Assembly: GCF_030463565.1 (NCBI RefSeq)
Contig: NC_134659.1
Coordinates: forward strand, 7,882,511 to 7,946,510
DNA from: Pelecanus crispus
Taxonomy: Eukaryota; Chordata; Aves; Pelecaniformes; Pelecanidae
Length of the DNA: 64,000 nt
Direction of reading: 5' to 3'
Below are positions 36,101 to 46,700 of this stretch, in pieces. A program made the position numbers and the translations under genes. The notes beneath the pieces were generated by a model. That model was not told the origin of the DNA, made no database searches, and worked only from the letters and a program-made list of their open reading frames with translations. The stretch's first letter is position 1; each line of letters starts with the position of its first letter.

Positions 36101-37496
36101 GGCCCCAGTCGGGAGAGGACCCTCCTATACTAAACTCCGTCCACATCCGTAAAGAGCTATTTCCAAGTGCTCACGGGCTAGTTAGAGCTCGATTACCCAG
36201 CTGGGAGATCCAGGGTACTGCTGGGTGTCCTGGAATAGGTAAGGAATCAGAGCCAGAGCAGTCTCTTAAGAGGAGTATCCACATAAGCCTCTGCTCTGCT
36301 TATGCTGCTGACACTCCTCAGCCCTGTCCCGTCCCAGCAGATGTGAATCCAGCCTGGGACATGAAATCTGCCCGTGACTACACAGATAAATAGCTGAAGA
36401 CTCTCATTCTTTCACTTTCTGGCTCAGCCTGCCATGAAAAACTAGGGAAACCAAATGCTTCCCAGCCTCCCACGCACGAAGCACATACCAAATATTTTTA
36501 GTGCAGAGGTTAATAAATGTTACAGAGAAGTGGGACTGGTTCCCACTAAGGCAAGGCGCAAAAAGAGGAGAGGGATTGGCACGAAGCTTTCTAGCTCAAA
36601 GCAAGCTATTAAAGGATTTGCCAGGTGCAAAGAAGGAGATAAAGGTACCCAAATCAAAATAAAAGAATGAATTTTAACTGAACAATGAACACGAAACAAA
36701 CAGCTTGGGGCAAAACCTGCTTCTCGCGGTGACTTCCACAAAGCAGCAAACTTTTTTTATTCCACAAGAACCAGAGACTCTTTAATCTTTTGCACAAGAA
36801 GAACCAAAGGGACTGAGAGTCCAGAGATCTCCAAAGGAAAAAAAAAAGAGGAAAAAGAAATGCAGCCCAAGGGATCGCTGTCATTGCACTGGCTCTTCCA
36901 GCTGCCTTCTGGGAGTACCATCTCTGCTCCCAGCCCTGCCAAAGGATGTTAGAGCAGAGGCAGAGAGAAAATCCCAGGCACCAGCACAGGTTTTGGCTTT
37001 GCGAGTAACACCAGGATTTCATGAAATACCCTGTTCCCTCCCGGAGTGCCTGGACCAGCTCCCTGCCTCGCTCCTCTGGTCTCTACATGACACTTATTCC
37101 TCTTTAGCAAGCACAGCACGCCCTTCTCGGGGTTCGTGTTCTCCATCTCGTCCCCCAAAACAGCCCAGCGGAGTTCACAGGTATGCCCCTGCATTTCTCA
37201 TAGAAACAGCTCAAGCGTGGGGAGATGGGACTTACGTCTATCGAGTGTTCCCTCTGAATAAGTTTCCTGGTGTCCTTTTCGCAGTGATTGAGCATTGTGT
37301 CGCGGTTTTGCGGGCCAGGTGGGGAATTTTCTGTTTGTTTTTTCTGACTGACCTCCAGAGGGATGCTTCCATCTGGATCCACCACATCCAGCTCCTTTTC
37401 CAGCTCTTCCATCTCCTCTGGAGACAGAGTAGATAACAAACTGTCAATATCTGGATCTTCACTAACTTGTCGCCGGTATTTGGCCACTTTGGACAT
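18173..37496 (-). CDS. LMOD1: leiomodin-1, smooth-muscle actin filament nucleator
   Basis: Three coding exons: 37496-37236 (donor GTAAGT), 20722-19148 (acceptor GTTAG, GC donor GCAAGT) and 18199-18173 (acceptor GGCAG, stop TAG). All junctions are phase 0; the product is 620 residues against about 600 in human. Order of domains: N-terminal tropomyosin- and actin-binding helices starting MSKVAKYRRQVSEDPDIDSL with SPEEMEELEKELD; a lysine/glutamate repeat region at about 165-287; a leucine-rich repeat domain at about 337-490 with TEVNVNNSDCINNETLVRF and LDSNHITGKGILAIFRALL; a polyproline stretch; and a C-terminal WH2-like segment with NSRDQLLAAIRSSNLKQLKK ending VEVPKLLQ. Leiomodins nucleate actin with three actin-binding sites; LMOD1 is smooth-muscle selective and SRF/myocardin regulated. 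The start codon has A at -3. No frame break is seen. Confidence 0.97.
18779..18965 (+). repeat. degenerate 31-43-bp tandem repeat in LMOD1 intron 2
   Basis: Five diverged copies of CTCTGCCGAGGGATGGATCTG, starting near 18779, 18811, 18842, 18879 and 18922. It lies in the 948-bp intron 18200-19147, which otherwise shows nothing recognisable. Confidence 0.75.
19139..19151 (-). other. LMOD1: GC-AG 5' splice site of LMOD1 intron 2
   Basis: On the - strand the exon ends AAG and the intron begins GCAAGT at 19147. The match to the GC-donor consensus AG|GCAAGT is perfect. Joining to 18199 restores the family ending LKQLKK-VEVPKLLQ exactly, and no GT is available in the right phase nearby. Confidence 0.85.
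20200..20491 (-). repeat. LMOD1: coding tandem repeat, 51-bp units, in LMOD1
   Basis: About six copies of a 17-residue unit of the form GKDKKEEEKGSALKKDA, one copy being 16 residues. On the + strand the marker GAGCCCTT recurs at 51-bp spacing (20307, 20358, 20409, 20460). Mammalian LMOD1 also has approximate tandem repeats in this region. The array is in frame, so copy-number change would keep the protein intact. Confidence 0.92.
30388..30551. promoter_or_regulatory. candidate intronic enhancer of LMOD1
   Basis: Within 164 bp: TGAGTCA (AP-1 consensus, 30388-30394), TGATGTCA (CRE/ATF-like, 30418-30425), CTATTTATC (MEF2-like, one mismatch, 30485-30493) and CCATATAAGC (CArG-like, one mismatch, 30542-30551). 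The combination resembles smooth-muscle or activity-dependent enhancers, but all are short motifs that can occur by chance. Confidence 0.25.
34925..35033 (+). repeat. (CCCAT)n pentanucleotide microsatellite
   Basis: About 21 nearly perfect CCCAT units with a few T or C changes, inside LMOD1 intron 1. Confidence 0.97.
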
Positions 37497-37656
37497 CTTG
37501 GCTCGCTGGCGAGACACGGTTGCGGTTGTGTGTGGTACCCAAGGAAGGAGAAAAAAAAAAAGAAGCCGAAGCTCCAACACTGCTTCCCCCAGCAGCAGCA
37601 GGTGCTGAAGTGTTAAATCTCAGCAGCTCTTGATCGCTGCAGCCCAGGATATAGTA

Positions 37657-37665
37657 GTTATAAAG
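37657..37665 (-). promoter_or_regulatory. TATA-like element of LMOD1
   Basis: CTTTATAAC on the - strand, about 160 bases upstream of the LMOD1 ATG, which would place transcription start near 37630 and give a 5' UTR of about 135 bases. An inverted CCAAT lies a little further upstream near 37694. Confidence 0.4.
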
Positions 37666-37823
37666 AGGGGACACCCCTCGGTCCACAAGTTGGCCAATAA
37701 CAGGATCCAGCCGCGATTTCGGGTGCTGGGAAGCCAATGGAGCCCAGCGGGAGGCGGGGAATGGTGCTATCAGAGGAGCCTGAAACCCGAGGACATTCCA
37801 GGGAACCATGCAGAGCTGCATGA

Positions 37824-37858
37824 CCAAATTTAGTCCGGAGCATTTAGCCTTTTAAAGG
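37824..37858. promoter_or_regulatory. paired CArG-like boxes upstream of LMOD1
   Basis: CCAAATTTAG (37824-37833, one mismatch to CC(A/T)6GG) and CCTTTTAAAGG (37848-37858, seven rather than six A/T). They lie about 160-200 bases upstream of the TATA-like element. LMOD1 is a known SRF/myocardin target in mammals through proximal CArG boxes, so the position is apt, but neither site is perfect. Confidence 0.45.
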
Positions 37859-38639
37859 CAATGGGCCAACCTAGTGAGAAAACACGCAAAAATGCACAAG
37901 CTGGCAGGCTGGAGATCTGGGGGGTGGGGGAGGCAGAACCCTATCATGCGCCCATCGGTGCTGGAGGGCTAATAAAAAGGTCAGCGTGGCTCCGAAGACA
38001 TGGGGTGTCTCCTCCGTTACAGGAGGGGAGAGTTTCTGCTGTGACAGTGACAGCTCTTGGCTGAAACTGGCAACAAAGCGCCCACCCCAGAGAAAGTTTT
38101 CGCCTTTATCGTGCTGCTCTCCAGGATCTGTGCGTTTTTTTGGGTTTTTTTCCCTTTCGGGAAAGAGGTGGTGAGTGGTTATGTCGCTGGTGCAGACTGG
38201 TTTCTTTACGAAGGATGTGCAAAGTCCAGCGCCTTTGAAGCAGGGGGGAAGCAGGCAGTGCCAGCCTGCGTCTCGCTCTGCAAAATCTGACCCCAACACC
38301 GTCCCTGGGTCGCTTTATCAGAGCTTCTGCTGACTCCCTGTCCTCTGCAGGGGTGTTTCTGCAGCTGCTCTTCATCACAACACTCCCACTTCCCCTCCCC
38401 AAGCCCCAGAGACATCCCTCCTTCTGCAAAGACTAAATTCCTGTGTCTCTCCTGCTTCTGGTTCAGGCAGTGCCCTAAGCCTGGGCTTTGGCTGGAGGCA
38501 CCCACTTTCCATCGACCTAATCCATAAAGCTTCCTGGCACCTGCAAATTCTCCCGGAGGGACAGAGGCAGATAGGCTCTTCTCGCCAAGTTTCAAGGCAG
38601 CTTTACCCCATGCACAGCATTTTGTACCCATTCGTTATG

Positions 38640-39150
38640 CTGCCAACTTCATTCTTTTTTTCTTCATCCTTTATCATCCTCCTAATATTTACTGCTTGCT
38701 CTCAGGCCTCTCTCTTTGCTAGTCCAAACAAGCAGCCCTTTGGTCTCCTTCCGTAAAAAAAGTTCTCATAAGATTTTCCTCCTCAGCCTAATTACCTTCT
38801 CTGCCCATATCCTTGGCTCAGATCCCATCCTGAACACAGGCACAGGGTGCTCCAGGTGAGTCTCCCAATGCCTTGTGTTACAAACCAGACATTCCCCATC
38901 TTGATGGGAAATGCACATTCTTGTTGCATTCTAGGATTTCGTTTATCTCCAGCATCACAGCGCCCGGCTCCTGCTCATAGCCTTCCTATGATTCACCAGC
39001 ACGACTGAGATTTTTTCCAGATTGTAGAAGAAACTGTTGGTTTTAGTTTCCAAGTGCATAACCTTAAACGTTGCCGCACTGAATTTCATCCCATTTCACT
39101 CCATCACTTCTATCTCCCTGATAGCACGACCCTCATCTTGCTGCCCACTT
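38640..39150 (-). mobile_element. decayed CR1-like LINE fragment (reverse transcriptase region)
   Basis: On the - strand, starting at 39089, the sequence reads MKFSAATFKVMHLETK, resembling the CR1/L3 reverse-transcriptase signature M-K-F-N-x-D-K-C-K-V-M-H-L-G. The neighbouring text, such as CTCCAGGTGAGTCTC and TGAATTTCATCCCATTTC on +, also resembles the antisense of these elements. Boundaries are approximate and there are no intact frames. It lies upstream of LMOD1, between LMOD1 and TIMM17A. Confidence 0.5.
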
Positions 39151-42100
39151 GCAGCAAGGACTAGGAGGGACATGGCCATCCCCTTCACCTTCTTCTGGTC
39201 TCGGCCCAGTCAGACTCTTCTCCTTCCCTCACCCAAAACTGCCGTGGCTGCAAGAGCCCTGAATGCAACAGGAACCAGAGTGAATTTAGTGTATTGGTGT
39301 CCATTTGGTGCCCTCTTTGCCTGAAGAAGCCAAAAGAGTGTCTTGTTCACCTTACTACAGCTCTAGACCTCTCTAACATGCTGTCTGGTTGCTTTTCAGG
39401 ATACACAGTTCAAAAGGTTTTAACACTGCATCTTCTGGAAGAGAAATTTAACTTAACAGAGCGTGGGGATGGAAAAAATGACCAAATGTGGTGTTGCTGT
39501 GCTCAGTCACCAAGTGCTTGTAAGAGGTAAGCAACAAACTGGAAGCTCAGCTCCCAGCTGGAGAGGGCATGAAAAACAGGTAGTGAGGAATCATAGCTAT
39601 GTGTGTCCCTCTTCCAGGAAAGATCCAAGCTTTCTCGGGTGTGCCACCCCTGGCTCCAGGGACAGGGTACGTGGGCAGCCCCAGGGACAATCTGCAATGC
39701 TAAAACAGAGAAAGAACCTTTCCACTGGTGAGTAAAACCTAGAATTGCCTTTCTGTCTGTCTGCCTTTCCTTCATGACTCTTTCTTGTGTTGTAAATCAA
39801 TTTTCAACAGAATAAAATCACTATTGACACCTTGATAAGGTCTCCATTTTGTTCCTGACTCTTGACTCCTGGGACAAGAAGCACCAGACACTGGGTTCCC
39901 TTAGAAGCTGTAAACATGACCTGGGAGGCTCCGAGTTTCTCCTGAAGCATCACACATCCTCCCCTGATTTGAAAGCCCACGTCTGCCAGGCTCTTCTCCG
40001 CTGAGCTGCAGAGCTGGCTATGCAGAGGTAACACAGAGTCAGAGTTTTGCAGAGATAGATTCCTTCCTTAGCAGAAAAGCTGGGACAGAAGCAGGGGTCA
40101 CCCTAAACTTGTCGTGATTTATAGTGGATGGTCTTACTGCAATTTATCTTGGCTGTCACACATCTCTCTCTAACCGGGGATATTAGCATAGCTCCGATTG
40201 CACCATGTTCCACAGAGTTCTCGGTGCTGTAAGAAAGAAAACACCAGAAAGAAAATCGAGTGGTTTTACCCCAGAATAAGAGGAGCTCTGGATACGTCTG
40301 CACTGGCTGCTCTTTCATGGGCCACCAGCAACTGGGACTGGGGACACGTGTGGGGACCCTTGGGCCTCGCTCCGCAGCCGGCTCCAGCCACCATGGACTT
40401 GACGCTGGCCCTTTGAAGCTGTGCCAGTCAAGAGAGCGCGGCGCGGTGCGGTGCGGTTTGGCGCAGAGGAGCTCCCAGCAGCTCCGAATTTCTGCCGAGG
40501 CTCCATCAGTCTCCGCATTTATCAGGATCCCCATCTCCATAGCAACTGAGCACCTCGGAGGCACTAATGAATATTTCTGCACAACACTCCTTTGAAACAC
40601 AGCAACGTGATTAGCCACGTCTTAGAGATGAGGAACTGAGACAGAGTCAGATCAAGTACCTTTTCTAGGTGCGTGTACACGGCCTCTGGCAGAGCTGGGA
40701 AACCTTTCCGTGCCCCCAACTCTTGTGCCACCACGCAGGACTGTCTGTCTTCCTTTATTTTTTCCTATTAGTTGATAAAGGACAACTGAAAATGGAATGG
40801 ATTCCTCCAATCTCTTTTATTTCCCTTTCCTTCAGAGCCTGCAGGAGGAAAGGTTAAATGCACTGATCTTTTTTTCATTTTATAAGATGTTCCTTGAGAA
40901 AGGAAGTGACATCTCCCTGCCCAGTTGGGACACGTGGCTGCTATGGAGCATGGTGTTCCTGTGGCCAGCGAGAGAAATCGCTTCTCTCCCAAAGCTAATT
41001 GCAGCTTCATCCAAAACCTCCCTCCGCAAAACACCTGCTCAGGCAAGAGCGAGGGAAGTGTGGAGACGACATTATATATCGGGAAAGGAACCGGCTCCTG
41101 GCTGCAGGGACATTCAGAAAACCCCAGAAAGCCCTTGAGTGCCTTCCAGCAGCCTGCCTGGGGTGCCCCGAGTGCCCCCAGCTGAGGTACTGGAGGTCCC
41201 TTTGGTGACGCTGGCCACTGCAACTCAAGCACCACACAGGCTTGGCAGGGAGTTTCACAAGCTCTCCCACAGCTTGTGAAAGGGATGACCAGAATGATTG
41301 TTCAGCCTGATATAATTAACCTGCCACTCATCAGGGGAAAGGACAAGGGCTACTGCAAGAAATTGCCACCCTAAGGACGGTTGGACCAGCATGGGCCAAG
41401 CCACAGCAGTAACAGAGGACACGAGAGCGGAGAGTTCTGCTCCCAGGCTCTACCAGGCTACGGTGGCTGGGAGGAGGCTGAGATTTTCCACTCTTCCCGT
41501 CTCCCCTCCTTCGCCAAAGCAGAAGCCACAATACCACCTTCTGGTAATCTCCACTACTGCATCACCCTCTGCTCCCATCCTGCCGTAACGACAAATGTGC
41601 CATTGCCGCACTCAGACCGTGAAGGTTTACACTCACAAGGAATCTTTTAAAGCCTTTGAAAACAGCAAATTAAAGCAGGTGGAGCATTTCAGCTCCTTTC
41701 CATTGCTTCAGCCCATGATTTATTAGAGCAATTAAGTGCCTCGGCGCACAATCTGCATCGCCTGTTGCAACTGAATAATTCACCGCCCTTACAAGAGAGT
41801 GTAGTGTGTAAGGTTAAATTAGGAGTGTGAAAAGAATAAGCAACTTACAACTTAGAGCACTTGCAAACATGTGGGGAAAGGCTTCAGGGGCTTTGCAGGC
41901 TGCCCTGGCATTTGCTGCCAGCACAGAGACTAATTCTCTGGTTTTCAGCTCTGCCTTCCCAGCCTCCCTGGAGTACTGCCCTCCTGCAGGCACGACTCTT
42001 GAGGGACCCTCAAAGCCCAGCGCTCATCCACACCGCCCAACCCACAGGAGCATTCCCAGGAACACCTTGAGGCCAGCCCAGCTGATTCAGTGGGGCCAGG

Positions 42101-42639
42101 AGTGAGGTGGGCACAGCTTCCGAGTGTCTCAGCAGCTCTGGTGGGACGGATGCCCTCAGCATGGGCATGCCACCCCACACCGACCCCTCCGTCACCACAC
42201 TGGCATCCTCCTCCAGCTCAGCTGGGTACCGCCAGGCTTCTTTTCCGCTTCCACTTCCAGGGTGCTCACAGCATTTTCTGTTGTGATGCATTTACAGACA
42301 GATCAGTTGCCTGAAGTCTCAATGATTGGCAGAGCTGACTCCTGCCCCTCAGATTTGCTCACGCTTTTATTGTGGGTGCTACTTAGTAGAGGGCTAAATA
42401 AAAGCTGCTTTGTGTTTCAGGACTTTGTCAGAGTGCCATGACATGGGCCTAGCCCTGACAGAGACACATACGCCTTTTTTCCTGCATCGGAATCTATTTA
42501 GCCCCCTGACCCACACCCACGGGGTACCCACAGCCAGCCCTCGGAGGGCCCTGTGAGGACAGCCCCGTGTAAGCGCCCTCTCCCCTTCCCCAGGGACACA
42601 CGCTGACGGCTGTGCCCGAGGACAGCACGAGTGGGGCCG
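39151..42639. other. intergenic region between divergent LMOD1 and TIMM17A
   Basis: Ordinary-composition sequence without a recognisable gene or repeat. With 37860-38639 it separates the LMOD1 promoter from the TIMM17A promoter region, the same neighbours as in human. Confidence 0.55.
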
Positions 42640-43545
42640 ATGGGCCCAGCAGATGAAGAAGCAGGCAGATGGAGCAGGCCTGGCAGATGATGGAGCAGGC
42701 AGATGAAGCAGGCCGGGCAGATGAAGCAGGCTGGGCAGATGACGGAGCAGACCAGGCAGATGATGGAGCAAGCAGATGAAGAAGCAGGCAGATGAAGCAG
42801 GCCCAGCAGATGACAGAGCAGGCAGATGGGGCAGGCCGGGCAGATGGAGCAGGCTGGGCAGATAATGGAGCAGGCCGGGCAGATAACAGAGCAGGCCGGG
42901 CAGATGACGGAGCAGGCCTGGGCAGATAACAGAGCAGGCCGGGCAGATGACGGAGCAGGCCTGGGCAGATGACGGAGCAGGCAGATGACGGCGCAGGCCC
43001 GGCAGATGACGGAGCAGGCCGGGCAGATGACGGAGCAGGCAGATGACGGCGCAGGCCCGGCAGATGACAAAGCAGGCCGGGCAGATGACGGAGCAGGCCC
43101 GGCAGATGACGGAGCAGGCAGATGACGGCGCAGGCCCGGCAGATGACGGCGCAGGCCGGGCAGATGACGGAGCAGGCCTGGGCAGATAACAGAGCAGGCC
43201 GGGCAGATGACGGAGCAGGCCTGGGCAGATGACGGAGCAGGCAGATGACGGCGCAGGCCCGGCAGATGACGGAGCAGGCCGGGCAGATGACGGAGCAGGC
43301 CGGGCAGATGACGGAGCAGGCAGATGACGGCGCAGGCCCGGCAGATGACAAAGCAGGCCGGGCAGATGACGGAGCAGGCCCGGCAGATGACGGAGCAGGC
43401 AGATGACGGCGCAGGCCCGGCAGATGACGGAGCAGGCCGGGCAGATGACGGAGCAGGCAGATGACGGCGCAGGCCGGGCAGATGACGGAGCAGGCCGGGC
43501 AGATGACGGCGCAGGCCCGGCAGATGACGGCGCAGGCCCGGTCAC
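42640..43545 (+). repeat. minisatellite immediately upstream of TIMM17A promoter
   Basis: Units of about 18-21 bp built on GCAGGCCGGGCAGATGACGG, alternating with shorter GCAGGCAGATGACGGCG. A second-order block containing GGCAGATAACAGAGCAGG recurs about 260 bp apart (near 42921 and 43181). It ends about 175 bp before the TIMM17A start codon. Divergence is higher at the left end (GATGAAGCAGG variants). Confidence 0.95.
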
Positions 43546-43720
43546 CCCCGGCGGGGCGAAGGGGCGGGGCGAAGGGGGCACGGCGCATGCGCCCGCACCG
43601 CCGCGCAGTCCTCCCTGCCCTCCGCCTAGTCCCGCCCTCCGCCCCCATTGGCCGCGGCGGGGAGGCGGCGAGCCAATCGCGCGGCGCGGAAGGCGGGGGA
43701 GGGCGGTGGCTCCTGCGAAG
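43546..43720 (+). promoter_or_regulatory. TIMM17A CpG-island promoter with CCAAT boxes
   Basis: CpG-dense, TATA-less sequence with an inverted CCAAT (ATTGG, 43647-43651) and a direct CCAAT (43673-43677) shortly before the ATG at 43721. GGCGGGG Sp1-type motifs are present. It abuts the minisatellite at 42640-43545. Confidence 0.6.
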
Positions 43721-46700
43721 ATGGAGGAGTACGCGCGTGAGCCCTGGTGAGCGGCGCCGCGCCGCGGCCCCGGCGGCTCCGGGGGGGCTCCGGGCTGGGC
43801 CGGGGAGCGGGGCCGGGAGCCGAGCGGGGCCGGGGGAGCGGGGCCGTGCTGGGCCGGCGCTCCCCAGGGCCGCTCCCCGGCGGGGGGAGGGGGTGCGCGT
43901 GACCTTGGCGGGGCCCCTCTGAGGGAGGCCGCGGCGGGGGAGGCCGCGGCGGCCCAGAGGCCGCCCTGAGGCCCGGGCAGCCGAAGCCCGGCGGGTACCG
44001 AGCCCGGCGGAGCCTCGCTGGGGCGGGGAGGTAGCGGCGTGGCGGCTAGGCCCTGCGGCCTGCGCGGCGCCTGGGCCTCCGTGGGCAGCGGCCCCCGGGC
44101 ACACGCTGCCCGGCCTCCCCCCGGGGGCTCGGCCCTTCCTCCCCCGCTCCGTGAGGCGGGAGCGGACCGCCGGTATCTGAACCCCGTCGCGTGTCGGCAG
44201 CGCCTGTGGAAGCGTTCGCAGCCGCCTCGGTTGCGACTTAGAGGTTTCATTTGTAGTAATAAAACGTGTAGCGGGAGCTCAGGCTCGGGATTAAGCGTGC
44301 AGCGCTCTGCTCGCCTCTGCAAATAGAGGCCGTGGCTGTTGGCAGCGCTTTTCCCAAAGCTTTGCAGGTTGCTCGGCTGCCACATTTTAAGTTTCTCTGT
44401 AAACATCGGCCCCGCCTTTCTACAGCACAAAGCTTGGGACAGTAGCAAAATACATTTTATTTGTTGATTGATTGCTCTGGCCTGTGAGTAATCTCATTCT
44501 CCCTTTGGTAAGGTCACACGACGGGGACGTTTTGCTGCTAAGCTGTAGGGGGGCTGTCGGGGGCCCCGCGCTGCTTTGTCCCGTTTTTCTGCTGGTGGCC
44601 CCGCTGTCTCCTCTCCCCCCGCAGCGACGGGGGCGGTTTCAGCCCCCTGGGAGTTGCTGTTTCTGGGAGCAGCCTGACCTCGCTGGAAGGTGACGCTGTA
44701 GGACCTGGCTGTAATTTACACCGCAGTCGTCGTCGTCAGCAGCACGGATCGTTGCGTAGTCTCTGTGCTGGGGACGGCCCGAACGGCTGACGGGGGAGGC
44801 AGGGGTCAGGCTGTTCAGGCTGGTCTGTCACGACGGTTCAATGACGAGGATGAAGTGCCGCCCCTTCTGCAGCAGAGCTGGTGTCAGGCCGGCACCCTGC
44901 TGAACCGTCGATGCTGAGAAAAGGCAGCTTTGTTCATTTAAAACGCGGTGGCCTCTGCCTCTCGCGGTTCGTCGGCGCTTAGAAGAGCTGCAGGCAGCCG
45001 TGGAGCTTGGAGGGACGCTTCACCCCTCAAAGAGCTCACGGGCGGTCAGAGCCGGCGAGGCACCCGCCGGCATTCCTCGCTCTGCTGGCCCTGCCTGCCA
45101 CCCTCTCCTCTTTTTGTCCACCCAGACAGTGCTGTAAGCCCCCGCAGCTCCCTCTGGGTGCGTATCTGAGGTGCGGGGTATCCTCAGCCTCTCCGGTCAG
45201 GTGGAGCTGGTATGTGGCTGCCCCGGGGCGCTGGCGTAAGCAAAGTCCTGGCCTCCGCTCTCCTCATCTCTAAGTGATCTCCATTGCCATCGGGAGTAGG
45301 AATCCGACCTTATCTTGTGTGTAGCAGTGAGCGCTACTAGGAGGGGTCCCCTTAAAGTCAGGGAAACAATTAACAGTAACATTAAGCTTGGAGATAAGTG
45401 CCAAATTAATAATGGACTAGTCTCTTCTCTTCTGATTCTCTCCTCTACTGAGCTTAAGCGCTGCCAGGGACTGCGGGGTGTTTTGTGTCGGCTTTCAGAT
45501 GCATGCGGCATCTATCCGGGAGTTCAAAGGAGCTGATATAGGAAATGGCTGTGCTGGTATCAAAGACGTATTCTCATTTCAAAGCTGCTCCTCCGGAGGC
45601 TTGGAGGGTGGTTTAAAAGGAAAATTAAGAACCCCAAAGGTAACAGCTAATGAGCTTGACATCTGAAGTAGGGTTAAAGATGAAAAAAATCTAGGAAAGC
45701 ATTCCATGATTGGGGTCTAATTAACGAAGGTTCCGCAAAGAGCAGTCATGATTTGCTCAATTGGAATTCTTTGACCTTGTGGGTTAAGGAAGACCACTTT
45801 ACATAATCTATTTAGATTTCCCGAAAGCCCTTTAATAAGATCACTGTTAGCAAGCTAACAAAGGAAGAGATTTGTGATGAGATGTTTTATTCATAACAGA
45901 GTAGATCAAAATCTGGACAGGAGACATGGAGAACAAAACAACAACAACAACAAAAAAAAAAACCCCGAGAAGAAAGACTGAGTCGCTTTTTATCTTGGCA
46001 TCTCTGACAACAGTGTGCCTGTAACCTTTTCCTGATCATTAGATGCAGAAAATAGGGGAAGGAAAATAAAATGTGAAACGGGGCTAAATTATTGAATTTA
46101 GTCAAAGCTAGAGGGGATTTGTAAGGAATATGAGATGAAAGCATGTTACAGGCAGAGCAATAAGGAAGAAGGGTGATGCGTGGTGGGGTGATGTGCGATC
46201 CTTCCCCTGTTTTCTGAATCGGCGTGGGGTTGGGACCTGGATGTTGCTGTCACTGGGGAGGATCAGTGGTGACATTTGGGTGGGGTCCTGGTGCGCTCGG
46301 AACAGCCGAGCGATAGCAAGGTGCAAAAACAAAGCAAGCGAACGATGCCACGTGTGCAAACAAGCAATTTGCCTGCCTTTAGAAGGCGTGCAGAGCTGGC
46401 CACGCTCTCGTTAAAGCGACTGCGGAGGTTGGGAGAGATTCAGAAATAGGTCATGAAAGTGAGGAGACTGGGAGAACCTGTAGGAGGAGGGAATTCTGGA
46501 TTTTTTTGCAGGAAGGAAAAAAAAACCCTCATGACAAAATATGCAGTACAGCGAGGGGTCTGGGGAAAAGCAATAATGTTTGTCACTCCTTGCAGCAGAA
46601 GAGCATTAGCATATTCTGAAGTAGAAAAGTGGCAGATTCAAAGCACATGAATGAAGATATGTTCTCACGTGCAGGAGCTGGATGCTGTAGGGAGTCCTCG

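Larger units (their letters stand above)
20723..37235. other. LMOD1: LMOD1 intron 1
   Basis: A 16.5-kb intron of ordinary composition. I see no conserved protein-coding exon, tRNA, rRNA or clear transposon. Open frames here are short and unlike known proteins. Notable sub-features are a cluster of muscle/AP-1-type motifs at 30388-30551 and a CCCAT array at 34925-35033. Confidence 0.7.

Noticed and set aside
37494-37580. In-frame upstream ATG that would give LMOD1 a 28-residue hydrophobic, signal-peptide-like extension
   Set aside because: LMOD1 is cytosolic, the family starts at MS(K/R)VAKYRRQ, and the extension's Phe/Leu run comes from an A-rich tract in the 5' UTR.
42394-44448. 684-codon - strand frame with cysteine/leucine repeats
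   Set aside because: Stop-free reading of the 21-bp minisatellite upstream of TIMM17A, running antisense across the promoter and first exon.
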